Part shown: in pieces, positions 1 through 5,686 of the stretch | Layout: each line of letters opens with the position of its first letter | How positions within the stretch are numbered: the stretch's first letter is position 1 | Assembly: GCA_023388195.1 (NCBI GenBank) | Contig: JAEWGR010000031.1 | Coordinates: 1 to 16,837, forward strand | DNA length: 16,837 nt | Source of the DNA: Bacillota bacterium | Lineage (GTDB): Bacteria > Bacillota > Negativicutes > Sporomusales > Sporomusaceae | Direction: 5' to 3' | Translations under genes and position numbers: made by a program | Notes under the pieces: generated by a model | Databases searched by the model: none | The model's input: the letters and a program-made list of their open reading frames with translations, nothing else | What the model was told of the DNA's origin: nothing

Positions 1-1
1 A

Positions 2-418
2 GGTGTTATTGTCTGCCATGTTGATTGTGTCGGTCTCATTCATGATGTTCTGGGGGTGCAGGCAGGGGAGGCTGTTATTAACGCAGCAGCAGAGGCCATA
101 TTGTCAGCTGTTGGTTTACAACAAACAATGACCCGCCTGCCGGGGAATAATTTTGCTGCCCTGATTACTGAGGCCAGCCCGGCGGTACTTACAGAGTATA
201 AAAAAGATATTCAATTCTACGTTGATCTTCATAATCTGCATCAACCTGGGTTGCCGCTAAGCATCACTGTCGGTTACGCAAGCGCTGGTGCAGGTGATGA
301 CCGGCTGGCAGTCTGGGTCAAAGCAAGTGCAGCTATGGAGAACTGCAAAGCCGAAAGGCGGCTGGAAGCGCGTAATTTCATACTGTGGTCAATCAAACGG
401 TATCACCGGCCTGACTGA
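2..418 (+). CDS. GGDEF-family protein, C-terminal part only (degenerate signature)
   Basis: The open frame enters from the left edge (first full codon at base 2) and ends at TGA 416-418, so only about 138 C-terminal residues are present. The pattern fits a GGDEF (diguanylate cyclase) fold: an early strand CHVDCVGLIHDVLG where an active enzyme has DVDxFKxINDxxGH, then QAGEAVI, then RLPGNNFAALI where the GGDEF loop would be, and a late strand SITVGYAS. The signature loop reads PGNNF rather than GGDEF/GGEEF, so cyclase activity is unlikely. A sensory or GTP/c-di-GMP-binding role is possible. The N-terminal sensor and any output domain lie outside the window. The GTG at 56 is an internal codon, not a convincing start. 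The gene converges on the GH26 gene with only 4 nt between the stops. Confidence 0.7.
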   Translation, partial: GVIVCHVDCVGLIHDVLGVQAGEAVINAAAEAILSAVGLQQTMTRLPGNNFAALITEASPAVLTEYKKDIQFYVDLHNLHQPGLPLSITVGYASAGAGDDRLAVWVKASAAMENCKAERRLEARNFILWSIKRYHRPD

Positions 419-422
419 GGCA

Positions 423-1976
423 TTATTCGCTGCTGAATTTGGTCAAGCCCTGGCGGAAGGCGCCAGTGGTTTCGTCAGTTTCATCCAAAATATAGATACG
501 TCCGGGTTTGCCGGCAGCATCATAGTCAATCCCATTCCACCAGATTGCTATTTTTATTTTGTTGAATTGAGAGATTTGTTCAAACATCCGAACCAGCCAG
601 GCAGGTTTATTGCCACCAACTGAATTTGATCCAAACTCTGTAATCATAAAAGGCTTGGCAAAGTGAAGATCATACTCAGCATAGGTGTTAGGATAAATAT
701 CGGCAAATTCGCGCCATTTTTCCCCAATAAAATATGTGCCGGTGTTATAGCCGGTTAAGCCGATAACATCGACATATTCATCACCCGGGTAATACCGCAG
801 GTAGTGATTCCATTTAAAATTGGGAAACGATAAATCATGTGGATTCCATACCCATATCACATTATCGACGCCGTTGTCATCAAAGATGGTGCGGATATGA
901 CGCCAGACCGCCTTATAGAGATCGGTGTCCTTACTATAATAAGCGGCTGAATACCAGCACCAGTCACCGTTCATTTCATTGTTAAGCCGGAACAGCACCG
1001 GATGGCCGAAATTTTTTAACTGTTTGGCATACTGCGTGAAGTAATCATCGTATTTGCCATCAAGAATATGGTAGATAATACTGGAGTTATCCGTGAAATA
1101 AAGGCCTGTCTGTAATGTCAGCTCCACTGCCCGGCCACGCTCATAAGCCGACTCCAGGGCTAAAATCGGCAGGTTTTCATCAAAAGACTGGTAGCGGACC
1201 AGAATGGGGAACGTATAGTTAAGCTGAGTTTCCAGAACAGTCAGCTTCTCAAAATCCTGCGGTGCAGACGGTTCAAAAATTCCCCAGCGTAACGGGCTGG
1301 CTACACCGAAAAATTTGTCATAGAAGGCCTGAGTTTCCGGATTGCGGGGAGTATGGTCAGGTGTTGCCGCCCTATTGAAACGAGCCAGACCTTGACGTTG
1401 GAGTAAGGAAAAATTGCCGGCAATCTCTTTACCGTTGAGAATAGGTTGAGACGACTTGATTAGGATCGTGAATACTTCCTCTTGACTCTTGGCTATTTCG
1501 ATACTGGAATAATAATTTTTGTCATTGGCGACCCGTTGTAACCGGGGACGTTTCCAGTTTAGAATGTGAATCGTAAATTCGTTTTGCCAATAGGTTTCAT
1601 CAAGCAGCATAGAATGGTCCCGGTTGGTTTTTACGAATTTATTGCTATATCTCATGTAATCGTTGGCAGTTGCCTGGGTACCTGCGAAATTGTCATAAAA
1701 AATTTCAATTTGCAGGGTGTCGTTAGTCAGGACGGTAACGATGGGTGACAGCGAGGCATCGAGAGTAAGTCCGGCCGGGACAAGCAATGAATAGCCATTA
1801 CTATAATCAGTCAGTCGTTCATGCTGGTTGTCGACATAAGTAACAACTTTAACATCATCCCCGGCATTTGGGGTCAGGTTTGACAATTCGCCGTTAATGA
1901 CCGTTGCCGCAGCCACCGGGGCTGATAACAGTACTGCCAGTATTACGCCAATAAGTAGACCATAATAATTACGCAT
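423..1976 (-). CDS. Secreted glycoside hydrolase, GH26-like (mannanase/beta-glycanase type)
   Basis: 517 aa. It begins with a Sec signal peptide: a short Arg-containing N-terminus, a hydrophobic core at about residues 7-19, then an APVAAA cleavage region near 22-24. Residues 25 to about 200 form an extracellular beta-rich region I cannot assign. Residues 225-515 resemble the GH26 (clan A) barrel. The likely acid/base is E334 in LNNEMNGDW and the likely nucleophile E447 in FMITEFGS. WVWNPH (375-380), YVDVIGLTGYN and IAIWWNGIDYD are typical of beta-mannanase-like GH26 proteins. Start: ATG 1974-1976 with GGGAGAG on the minus strand about 9 nt upstream. It probably hydrolyses a beta-linked polysaccharide outside the cytoplasm, but substrate cannot be told from sequence. 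GH26-like proteins also occur in exopolysaccharide loci, which would fit a neighbour of the GGDEF type, but this is inference. Confidence 0.75.
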   Translation of the reverse strand: MRNYYGLLIGVILAVLLSAPVAAATVINGELSNLTPNAGDDVKVVTYVDNQHERLTDYSNGYSLLVPAGLTLDASLSPIVTVLTNDTLQIEIFYDNFAGTQATANDYMRYSNKFVKTNRDHSMLLDETYWQNEFTIHILNWKRPRLQRVANDKNYYSSIEIAKSQEEVFTILIKSSQPILNGKEIAGNFSLLQRQGLARFNRAATPDHTPRNPETQAFYDKFFGVASPLRWGIFEPSAPQDFEKLTVLETQLNYTFPILVRYQSFDENLPILALESAYERGRAVELTLQTGLYFTDNSSIIYHILDGKYDDYFTQYAKQLKNFGHPVLFRLNNEMNGDWCWYSAAYYSKDTDLYKAVWRHIRTIFDDNGVDNVIWVWNPHDLSFPNFKWNHYLRYYPGDEYVDVIGLTGYNTGTYFIGEKWREFADIYPNTYAEYDLHFAKPFMITEFGSNSVGGNKPAWLVRMFEQISQFNKIKIAIWWNGIDYDAAGKPGRIYILDETDETTGAFRQGLTKFSSE

Positions 1977-2011
1977 AAGGACAGCTCTCCCAATCTTTTC
2001 TAAATCTTATC

Positions 2012-2017
2012 ATTATA
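2012..2017 (-). promoter_or_regulatory. Possible -10 box for the GH26 gene
   Basis: Read on the minus strand this is a perfect TATAAT, 35-40 nt before the ATG at 1976. No good TTGACA-like box lies 16-18 nt further upstream, so the promoter may be activator-dependent, use another sigma factor, or the match may be chance in AT-rich DNA. Confidence 0.3.
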
Positions 2018-2128
2018 TCGTGGTCCCTATCAATTTTCTTAATGTCTGCATCGTAAAACCAGCAAACTGTAGATACTACATATAGCTGATTACTGAGAAG
2101 CCTGTCCGGAATAGTCTGGTTTGCACAG

Positions 2129-2134
2129 TATAAT
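2129..2134 (+). promoter_or_regulatory. Possible -10 box for the ferredoxin gene
   Basis: A perfect TATAAT lies about 50 nt before the ferredoxin ATG at 2185. The region 16-18 nt upstream has no clear -35 hexamer. It is the best promoter candidate in the 208-nt gap between the divergent GH26 and ferredoxin genes. Confidence 0.3.
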
Positions 2135-2184
2135 CAGTTCGGTGTGTATGGAGTTGGCTAAGCCATATTCAAGGAGGAAAGTAA

Positions 2185-2358
2185 ATGGCATACAAAATTG
2201 ACTCTGAATGCATTAAATGTGGCGCCTGTGCGTCAGTCTGCCCGGTTGAGGCTATTTCTGATGGTGATACCCAATATGTGATTGATCCTGGCCTTTGCAT
2301 TGACTGCGGTGCCTGTGCGGCTGTGTGTCCGGTAGGTGCTATCAGCCCGGGGGAATGA
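2185..2358 (+). CDS. 2[4Fe-4S] bacterial-type ferredoxin
   Basis: 57 aa; a complete small gene starting at ATG 2185 behind AAGGAGGAAA (2171-2180) and ending at TGA 2356-2358. It carries two Cys motifs of the clostridial ferredoxin type, CIKCGACASVCP (Cys 9, 12, 15, 19) and CIDCGACAAVCP (Cys 39, 42, 45, 49). Each provides three ligands to one cluster and, through the CP cysteine, one to the other. The length is typical of clostridial ferredoxins (about 55-60 aa). It is a soluble cytoplasmic low-potential electron carrier that could exchange electrons with Nfn and with the siroheme reductase encoded downstream. A strong terminator follows at 2386, so it is probably a single-gene transcript. Confidence 0.96.
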   Translation: MAYKIDSECIKCGACASVCPVEAISDGDTQYVIDPGLCIDCGACAAVCPVGAISPGE

Positions 2359-2385
2359 TTGTCCGAATTTAGAGCCCCCGTATCA

Positions 2386-2410
2386 GTCCAGCCTGCAGGC
2401 TGGACTTTTA
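2386..2410 (+). terminator. Rho-independent terminator of the ferredoxin gene
   Basis: A 20-bp perfect palindrome (2386-2405) forms an 8-bp GC-rich stem, GTCCAGCC pairing with GGCTGGAC around a TGCA loop, followed by TTTTA. It lies 27 nt after the ferredoxin stop and upstream of the real start of the Crp/Fnr gene. This argues against the longer TTG start at 2359 for that gene. Confidence 0.85.
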
Positions 2411-2445
2411 TATATACAATCCCCGTACCGGGAGGAGAGGTTTAC

Positions 2446-3129
2446 ATGTTGGAATTTGAGTATTTAAAGCATTTGCCGGTTTTTGAAGAATTGGCCCCAG
2501 CCGATCTGGCGGCCATCAGCCAGGTGACCCTTGAACGGCGCTACAAAAAGAATATGATTATTTTTATGGAAGGAGAACCGGGTGAAGGCTTTCATTATGT
2601 TAAAAGCGGTAAAGTGAAAATTGTTAAAATGAGCCAGGACGGCAGAGAACATATTATCAATATCCTCGGGCCCGGAGAGGTATTTGCCGAGGTATTACTC
2701 TTTAATCCTGGACCTTATCCGGCTACGGCGGTAGCTTTGGAGGATTCGGTTATTGGCATTATAAAAAATAATGATCTCGAAAACGTAGTAGCCGGTAATG
2801 CCCGGATTGCCCTTCATATTATTAGGGTTATGAGTAAAAAGCTGCTGCATGCCCAAATGAAGATAAAAACGTTGGCGCTGTCAGATACCTTTTCTCGCAC
2901 CGCGCACGTCCTTATTCGCTTGTCGCAGCAATATGGGCGGGCTGTCGCCGGCGGTGTTGAGATTGATCTTGATATGACCCGGCAGGATTTAGCCAATCTA
3001 ATCGGCACAACCCGCGAGACTGTAAGCCGGGTGCTTAATGCAATGCGAAAAGACAAGGTTCTTCGTTTTGCTGATCAGAAGATTATTATCGCAGATGAGA
3101 AACGCCTGGACCGATATCGGGAAATGTAA
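2446..3129 (+). CDS. Crp/Fnr-family transcriptional regulator
   Basis: 227 aa from ATG 2446, chosen because GGAGGAGAGG (2431-2440) precedes it and the terminator at 2386 separates it from any upstream start. The cyclic-nucleotide-binding beta-roll spans about residues 10-115 (GKVKIVKMSQDGREH, LGPGEVFAE), followed by the dimer helix 115-145. The winged helix-turn-helix at about 178-210 reads TRQDLANLIGTTRETVSR. R190, E191 and R195 match the recognition-helix Arg-Glu-x3-Arg of E. coli CRP, which reads GTGA half-sites. The cAMP-contacting Arg-Ser of CRP is replaced (PGPYPATA), so cAMP is probably not the ligand. The protein has no cysteine, so it cannot carry an FNR-type Fe-S cluster. The signal is therefore unknown; haem, another small ligand or constitutive binding are all possible. 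A matching palindrome lies at 3642-3657. Confidence 0.93.
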   Translation: MLEFEYLKHLPVFEELAPADLAAISQVTLERRYKKNMIIFMEGEPGEGFHYVKSGKVKIVKMSQDGREHIINILGPGEVFAEVLLFNPGPYPATAVALEDSVIGIIKNNDLENVVAGNARIALHIIRVMSKKLLHAQMKIKTLALSDTFSRTAHVLIRLSQQYGRAVAGGVEIDLDMTRQDLANLIGTTRETVSRVLNAMRKDKVLRFADQKIIIADEKRLDRYREM

Positions 3130-3143
3130 TAGGAGAAACTAAT

Positions 3144-3172
3144 AAACTGCAGCCGGGGTGGCTGCAGTTTTA
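3144..3172. terminator. Bidirectional terminator between the Crp/Fnr gene and the minus-strand DUF1450 unit
   Basis: A perfect 11-bp stem, AAACTGCAGCC (3144-3154) with GGCTGCAGTTT (3160-3170), encloses a 5-nt loop. It is followed by TTTTATTATT on the plus strand and TTTATTAG on the minus strand. It sits 14 nt after the regulator stop and can also end the opposing unit. Confidence 0.85.
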
Positions 3173-3224
3173 TTATTAGGTTAAAATTCAAAAAAATTTA
3201 TACCTGATCAGCAGAGTGAAAAAT

Positions 3225-3335
3225 CTATGACCCATGGGGCAATGGCAGTTTGGCGGCGGCATCCTGAAGGAGTTGCATAACCGGTTTTTGCTGCGGTTCT
3301 TTTTTTTGTGCCTCCGAGGGGGTTAGCTTGATCAA
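3225..3335 (-). CDS. Possible small protein, 36 aa, behind the DUF1450 gene
   Basis: A minus-strand frame begins at TTG 3335-3333, 2 nt after the DUF1450 stop, and ends at TAG 3227-3225. The product starts MIKLTPSEAQKKEPQQKPV, followed by an amphipathic stretch VMQLLQDAAAKLPLP. The composition is protein-like (Lys/Gln/Pro-rich linker, then a helix), and the position fits translational coupling. Against it: the TTG start has only a weak TAGGG before it, the frame is short, and eight A residues in the minus strand fall inside it. On the other strand that run is a T-tract after a short ACCG...CGGT hairpin, which could be a terminator element instead. No function is recognised. Confidence 0.3.
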   Translation of the reverse strand: MIKLTPSEAQKKEPQQKPVMQLLQDAAAKLPLPHGS

Positions 3336-3337
3336 CC

Positions 3338-3559
3338 CTAGAGCGTATTTTTAATTTCTTCAAACAAAAACTGGGTTGTATCTCCAGTCAGCAAGCGGTC
3401 ATTGACTTTTACAATATATGTTTCCGCACAGTCCCCGCATTCACCTAAACAAGGCTCTACCGAGATGCTGGCCTCTTTAAACTCGGATCGGCACTTTTCA
3501 ACAAAATCTTCCATGCCTTCATGTTTAAGATTGTTTTCGCAAAATTGTAATGTATCCAT
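3338..3559 (-). CDS. DUF1450 (YuzB-like) small cysteine-rich protein
   Basis: 73 aa from ATG 3559, chosen over the ATG six codons upstream because AAGGAGGCG lies 6 nt before it and overlaps the longer reading. The sequence matches the DUF1450 pattern: an N-terminal C7-ENN, C23 after a helix, then CLGECGDC (Cys 37, 41, 44) and a YIVKVNDRLL strand. The layout (Cys early, second Cys about 16 residues later, then a CxxxC pair) recalls thioredoxin-fold [2Fe-2S] ferredoxins, so a redox or metal-binding role is plausible but unproven. The function of the family is not established to my knowledge. It is divergent from the reductase operon and shares its 182-nt upstream region, including the CRP/FNR-type palindrome, 82 nt before this start. 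Confidence 0.82.
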   Translation of the reverse strand: MDTLQFCENNLKHEGMEDFVEKCRSEFKEASISVEPCLGECGDCAETYIVKVNDRLLTGDTTQFLFEEIKNTL

Positions 3560-3641
3560 ATTCCACGCCTCCTTCAATTTTCCAAAGTGTAGTTTTGACT
3601 TATTTACGGCAAACTATGTACAGTGCGATTAATTTAATGAA

Positions 3642-3657
3642 TGTGATCAAAATCACG
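3642..3657. promoter_or_regulatory. CRP/FNR-type operator
   Basis: TGTGA-TCAAAA-TCACG, a near-perfect dyad whose core GTGAT-CAAA-ATCAC is exact. It matches the CRP consensus TGTGA-N6-TCACA at 9 of 10 conserved positions and is close to the FNR consensus TTGAT-N4-ATCAA. It is centred at 3649.5, about 60-63 nt upstream of the start expected from the -10 candidates at 3696-3706, the classic class I activator position. The Crp/Fnr protein encoded 0.5 kb away is the obvious candidate ligand, but this is inference. Confidence 0.65.
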
Positions 3658-3671
3658 CCGCATTGTGACGC

Positions 3672-3706
3672 CTGCCAATGAATGGCAGACTGGACTATAT
3701 TACAAT
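3672..3706 (+). promoter_or_regulatory. Likely promoter of the siroheme reductase operon, with an overlapping inverted repeat
   Basis: Two -10 candidates overlap: TATATT (3696-3701) and TACAAT (3701-3706). The -35 position is poor (CTGCCA at 3672-3677, spacer 18 to the first), as expected for an activator-dependent promoter. An inverted repeat CTGCCA-N5-TGGCAG (3672-3688) covers the -35 area and might bind a second regulator. Confidence 0.4.
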
Positions 3707-3741
3707 AGGCTCAAGAGATAACCAAAAAGGGGATACAGACA

Positions 3742-3897
3742 ATGGCCAGTTTTTATAAACAAGAAATGATTGCAGAATGTAAAAGACAATTTGGCTTTGT
3801 ACCGCCATGCGGAATGGGGGCAGTGGATTCCATTTATGCCAAAGCTCAGCGGGACGGCGGCTCTGAAGCAGTAAAAACGTCAGTGGACAAAAATTAA
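3742..3897 (+). CDS. Small unknown protein, 51 aa, first gene of the reductase operon
   Basis: ATG 3742 to TAA 3895-3897, with AAAAAGGGG (3724-3731 area) about 9 nt before the start. The sequence begins MASFYKQEMIAECKRQFGF and continues VPPCGMGAVDSIYAKAQRD, with a polar Lys/Asp tail. It has two cysteines (C13, C23), no signal peptide and no membrane segment. The Shine-Dalgarno site of the siroheme reductase lies in the 13-nt gap after its stop, so the two are almost certainly co-transcribed. The frames differ, so it is not a broken N-terminus of the reductase. I do not recognise the family. A role as a small subunit, metal or thiol ligand donor, or assembly helper of the reductase is inference from position and cysteines. 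Confidence 0.75.
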   Translation: MASFYKQEMIAECKRQFGFVPPCGMGAVDSIYAKAQRDGGSEAVKTSVDKN

Positions 3898-3910
3898 AGG
3901 AGGTGGCAGC

Positions 3911-4885
3911 ATGCTGCCCAAAGGAGCAAACCTGCAAAAAATTCGGAATGGACAACGTACTTATGCGATAACGCCCCATCTTCCCGGTGGTTTTATCAAA
4001 CCTGATGTTATGCAAAAATATGTAGATGTCACCAAAAAATACGGGGGGACAATGAAGCTGACCTCAGCGCAGCGGATTATGATAACCGGGCTTAAGGCCG
4101 AAGATATTGAAAACATCTGGCACGAGCTGGGTATGACACCGGCCCTGGGGTTCGCCAACTGCGTCCGCAGTGTTAAAATTTGCCCGGGCATTGCTTTTTG
4201 CAAGCGGGGTAAACAAGACAGTATCAAGCTGGGGTTAGAGCTTGACAGACGTTATATTAAAAAAGAAATGCCCAGCCGCATTAAAATGGGTGTTTCTGCC
4301 TGCCTCAACTCCTGTGGGGAGTCTGTCGTCAAAGACGTTGGTGTTATCGGCACTGATGCCGGCTGGGATGTGTATGTGGGCGGCAGTGCCGGTTCACACC
4401 CCCGGTTAGCCGACAAGCTGATTGAAAGTCTTGATTACGAAGATACTCTGCGGATTATTGATATTGTTATGCGTTACTATCAGCAGTACGCCGATATTGA
4501 ACGTATAGGGCAGTTTATTGAGCGAATTGGGTTTGAAAAGTTCAAGACCGATGTTTTGGCTGAGTTCTATGGCAAAAAGAGTGCGGTTACTGAAACCCAA
4601 CCTATTCAAGCTGCAGCCGGCGAAAAGATTATGCCGATTCCCGGCGGGCTCACTGAAGGCAATCTGGTATTGGGCGACCCTATTACCGGCGACAGTGTAA
4701 TCAGCGACATTATCAGGGTTTATCCGCAAACCGTGCCGGTATTTCGTTCTTTTGGCATGGGGTGCCTTGGCTGCCCGTCCTCAGCCGGCGAGCCTGTTAC
4801 CCAGGCGGCTGAGATCCATGGCTTGAATATAACAGAACTGCTGGCTGCCTTGAATAAAGTCGTTCCGGCTAAAGTAAAGTCTTAA
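3911..4885 (+). CDS. Siroheme/[4Fe-4S] sulfite- or nitrite-reductase-like protein fused to a DUF1858 domain
   Basis: 324 aa from ATG 3911 with AAAGGAGG (3896-3903) upstream. Residues 1-75 resemble the ferredoxin-like half domain of nitrite/sulfite reductases (LTSAQRIMITGLK). Residues 80-220 hold the siroheme-[4Fe-4S] core: C91-PGIAF-C97 and C131-LNS-C135 give the CX5C...CX3C ligand set. This one-repeat layout of about 220 residues is the size of the small assimilatory-type sulfite reductase of Desulfovibrio, about half of CysI or NirA. After a linker (222-255), residues 257-318 form a DUF1858 domain (ISDIIRVYPQTVPVFRSFGM, then CLGC at 285-288), a small family with a redox-active-looking CxxC. 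The protein is cytoplasmic; electrons could come from ferredoxin. The substrate (sulfite, nitrite or other) is not decidable from sequence. Confidence 0.88.
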   Translation: MLPKGANLQKIRNGQRTYAITPHLPGGFIKPDVMQKYVDVTKKYGGTMKLTSAQRIMITGLKAEDIENIWHELGMTPALGFANCVRSVKICPGIAFCKRGKQDSIKLGLELDRRYIKKEMPSRIKMGVSACLNSCGESVVKDVGVIGTDAGWDVYVGGSAGSHPRLADKLIESLDYEDTLRIIDIVMRYYQQYADIERIGQFIERIGFEKFKTDVLAEFYGKKSAVTETQPIQAAAGEKIMPIPGGLTEGNLVLGDPITGDSVISDIIRVYPQTVPVFRSFGMGCLGCPSSAGEPVTQAAEIHGLNITELLAALNKVVPAKVKS

Positions 4886-4903
4886 CCATAAGGAGAGATT
4901 GTG

Positions 4904-5572
4904 ATGAGTGCTTTTTTAGCCCCGATACATTATTGGTTATACAACAAAATACGTTATGTCATTGAGCGTGAGCAGCTGATCTATCAGGCGGTTGAAAACT
5001 TATGCGGCGGTATGGCCGAAGAAGCCAGGGCCCAGTCGTGGCAAAGCTATGGTGAGCCACTGCCTGACAGTGACTTGACAGACCATATTGACCAGAGCAA
5101 TATCCATGGCTGGCTGCAACGGCAGATTAACATTGCTGAAAGCCGGGAAGCGGCTTTTATCCAGGCGCTTGTGGACAGCTGCGGTGGTACTGCAGTTGCT
5201 GCGGTGCAACAGACTTTCCGTGAACATGGTGCCCGCTGTGCCAGTCATGCCACTGCCCAGAATAAATATGAAACCATATCTGCCGCTGGTATTTACAAAG
5301 CCCTGAATGACTACTTTTTAAACGGCATGCCCTGTGACCAGACTGATTCAGTACAGGAAAGTACAGCAGACAACCTGGTCTGGGAAAGTACGGTTTGCTT
5401 GCAGGAACCAAACTGGAAAAGGGCCGGGGCGGATGGGAAAATGATGAAAGACCTTTATAGCCAATGGCTCATCGCCTTTGTCCAAAATCTGAATCCTGAA
5501 TTTACCTGTAACCAAACCACGGCTACAAAGGACGGAAGGTTAATTACCAGGTATGAGATTGCCCGGGGCTAA
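4904..5572 (+). CDS. Unknown protein, 222 aa, last gene of the reductase operon
   Basis: The start is ATG 4904, 6 nt after AAGGAGAG (4890-4897). The GTG at 4901 is in frame but only 3 nt from that site. It follows the reductase stop by 18 nt, and a terminator follows it, so it closes the operon. The soluble product begins MSAFLAPIHYWLYNKIRYVI and has helical middle segments (IAESREAAFIQALVDSCGG). The C-terminal part, about 155-222, has scattered Cys and Trp residues (WESTVCLQEPNW, PEFTCNQTT) and ends LITRYEIARG. The alternating pattern of this last part faintly recalls the V4R / ATC-hydrolase-like fold, but I would not assign it. No signal peptide or membrane helix is seen. Operon position suggests a role with the siroheme reductase; function unknown. 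Confidence 0.8.
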   Translation: MSAFLAPIHYWLYNKIRYVIEREQLIYQAVENLCGGMAEEARAQSWQSYGEPLPDSDLTDHIDQSNIHGWLQRQINIAESREAAFIQALVDSCGGTAVAAVQQTFREHGARCASHATAQNKYETISAAGIYKALNDYFLNGMPCDQTDSVQESTADNLVWESTVCLQEPNWKRAGADGKMMKDLYSQWLIAFVQNLNPEFTCNQTTATKDGRLITRYEIARG

Positions 5573-5577
5573 CCTGT

Positions 5578-5602
5578 GCCGTAGCTTAGGCTGCGGCTTT
5601 TT
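5578..5602 (+). terminator. Rho-independent terminator of the siroheme reductase operon
   Basis: GCCGTAGC (5578-5585) pairs with GCTGCGGC (5590-5597), 8 bp with one G-U pair and a TTAG loop, followed by TTTTT. It starts 6 nt after the stop of the 222-aa gene. Confidence 0.85.
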
Positions 5603-5606
5603 CCTA

Positions 5607-5635
5607 TTCCCAATCCCAGCAATTTATGATATAAT
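5607..5635 (+). promoter_or_regulatory. Promoter of nfnAB
   Basis: TTCCCA (5607-5612), 17-nt spacer, then TATAAT (5630-5635) with an extended -10 (TGATATAAT). The start would be near 5642, giving a leader of about 45 nt. A second TATAAT at 5655-5660 falls in the leader without a good -35; it could be a second weak start. No Rex-type palindrome was seen. Confidence 0.55.
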
Positions 5636-5686
5636 CTTCGTACTGATTTTGTCGTATAATGTCGAAAAAAAGAAGAGGAGGCTGAA

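Noticed and set aside
56..418. GTG at 56 as a true gene start
   Set aside because: The frame is open to the window edge and the upstream codons complete the first strand of the GGDEF fold, so it is an internal codon.
3275..3308. Plus-strand terminator made of ACCG...CGGT and an eight-T run
   Set aside because: The stem is only 4-5 bp with a long loop, and a much better terminator for the Crp/Fnr gene exists at 3144. Kept only as a competing reading of the 36-aa frame.
4901..4903. GTG 4901 as start of the 222-aa gene
   Set aside because: Only 3 nt from the Shine-Dalgarno site; ATG 4904 at 6 nt is better placed.
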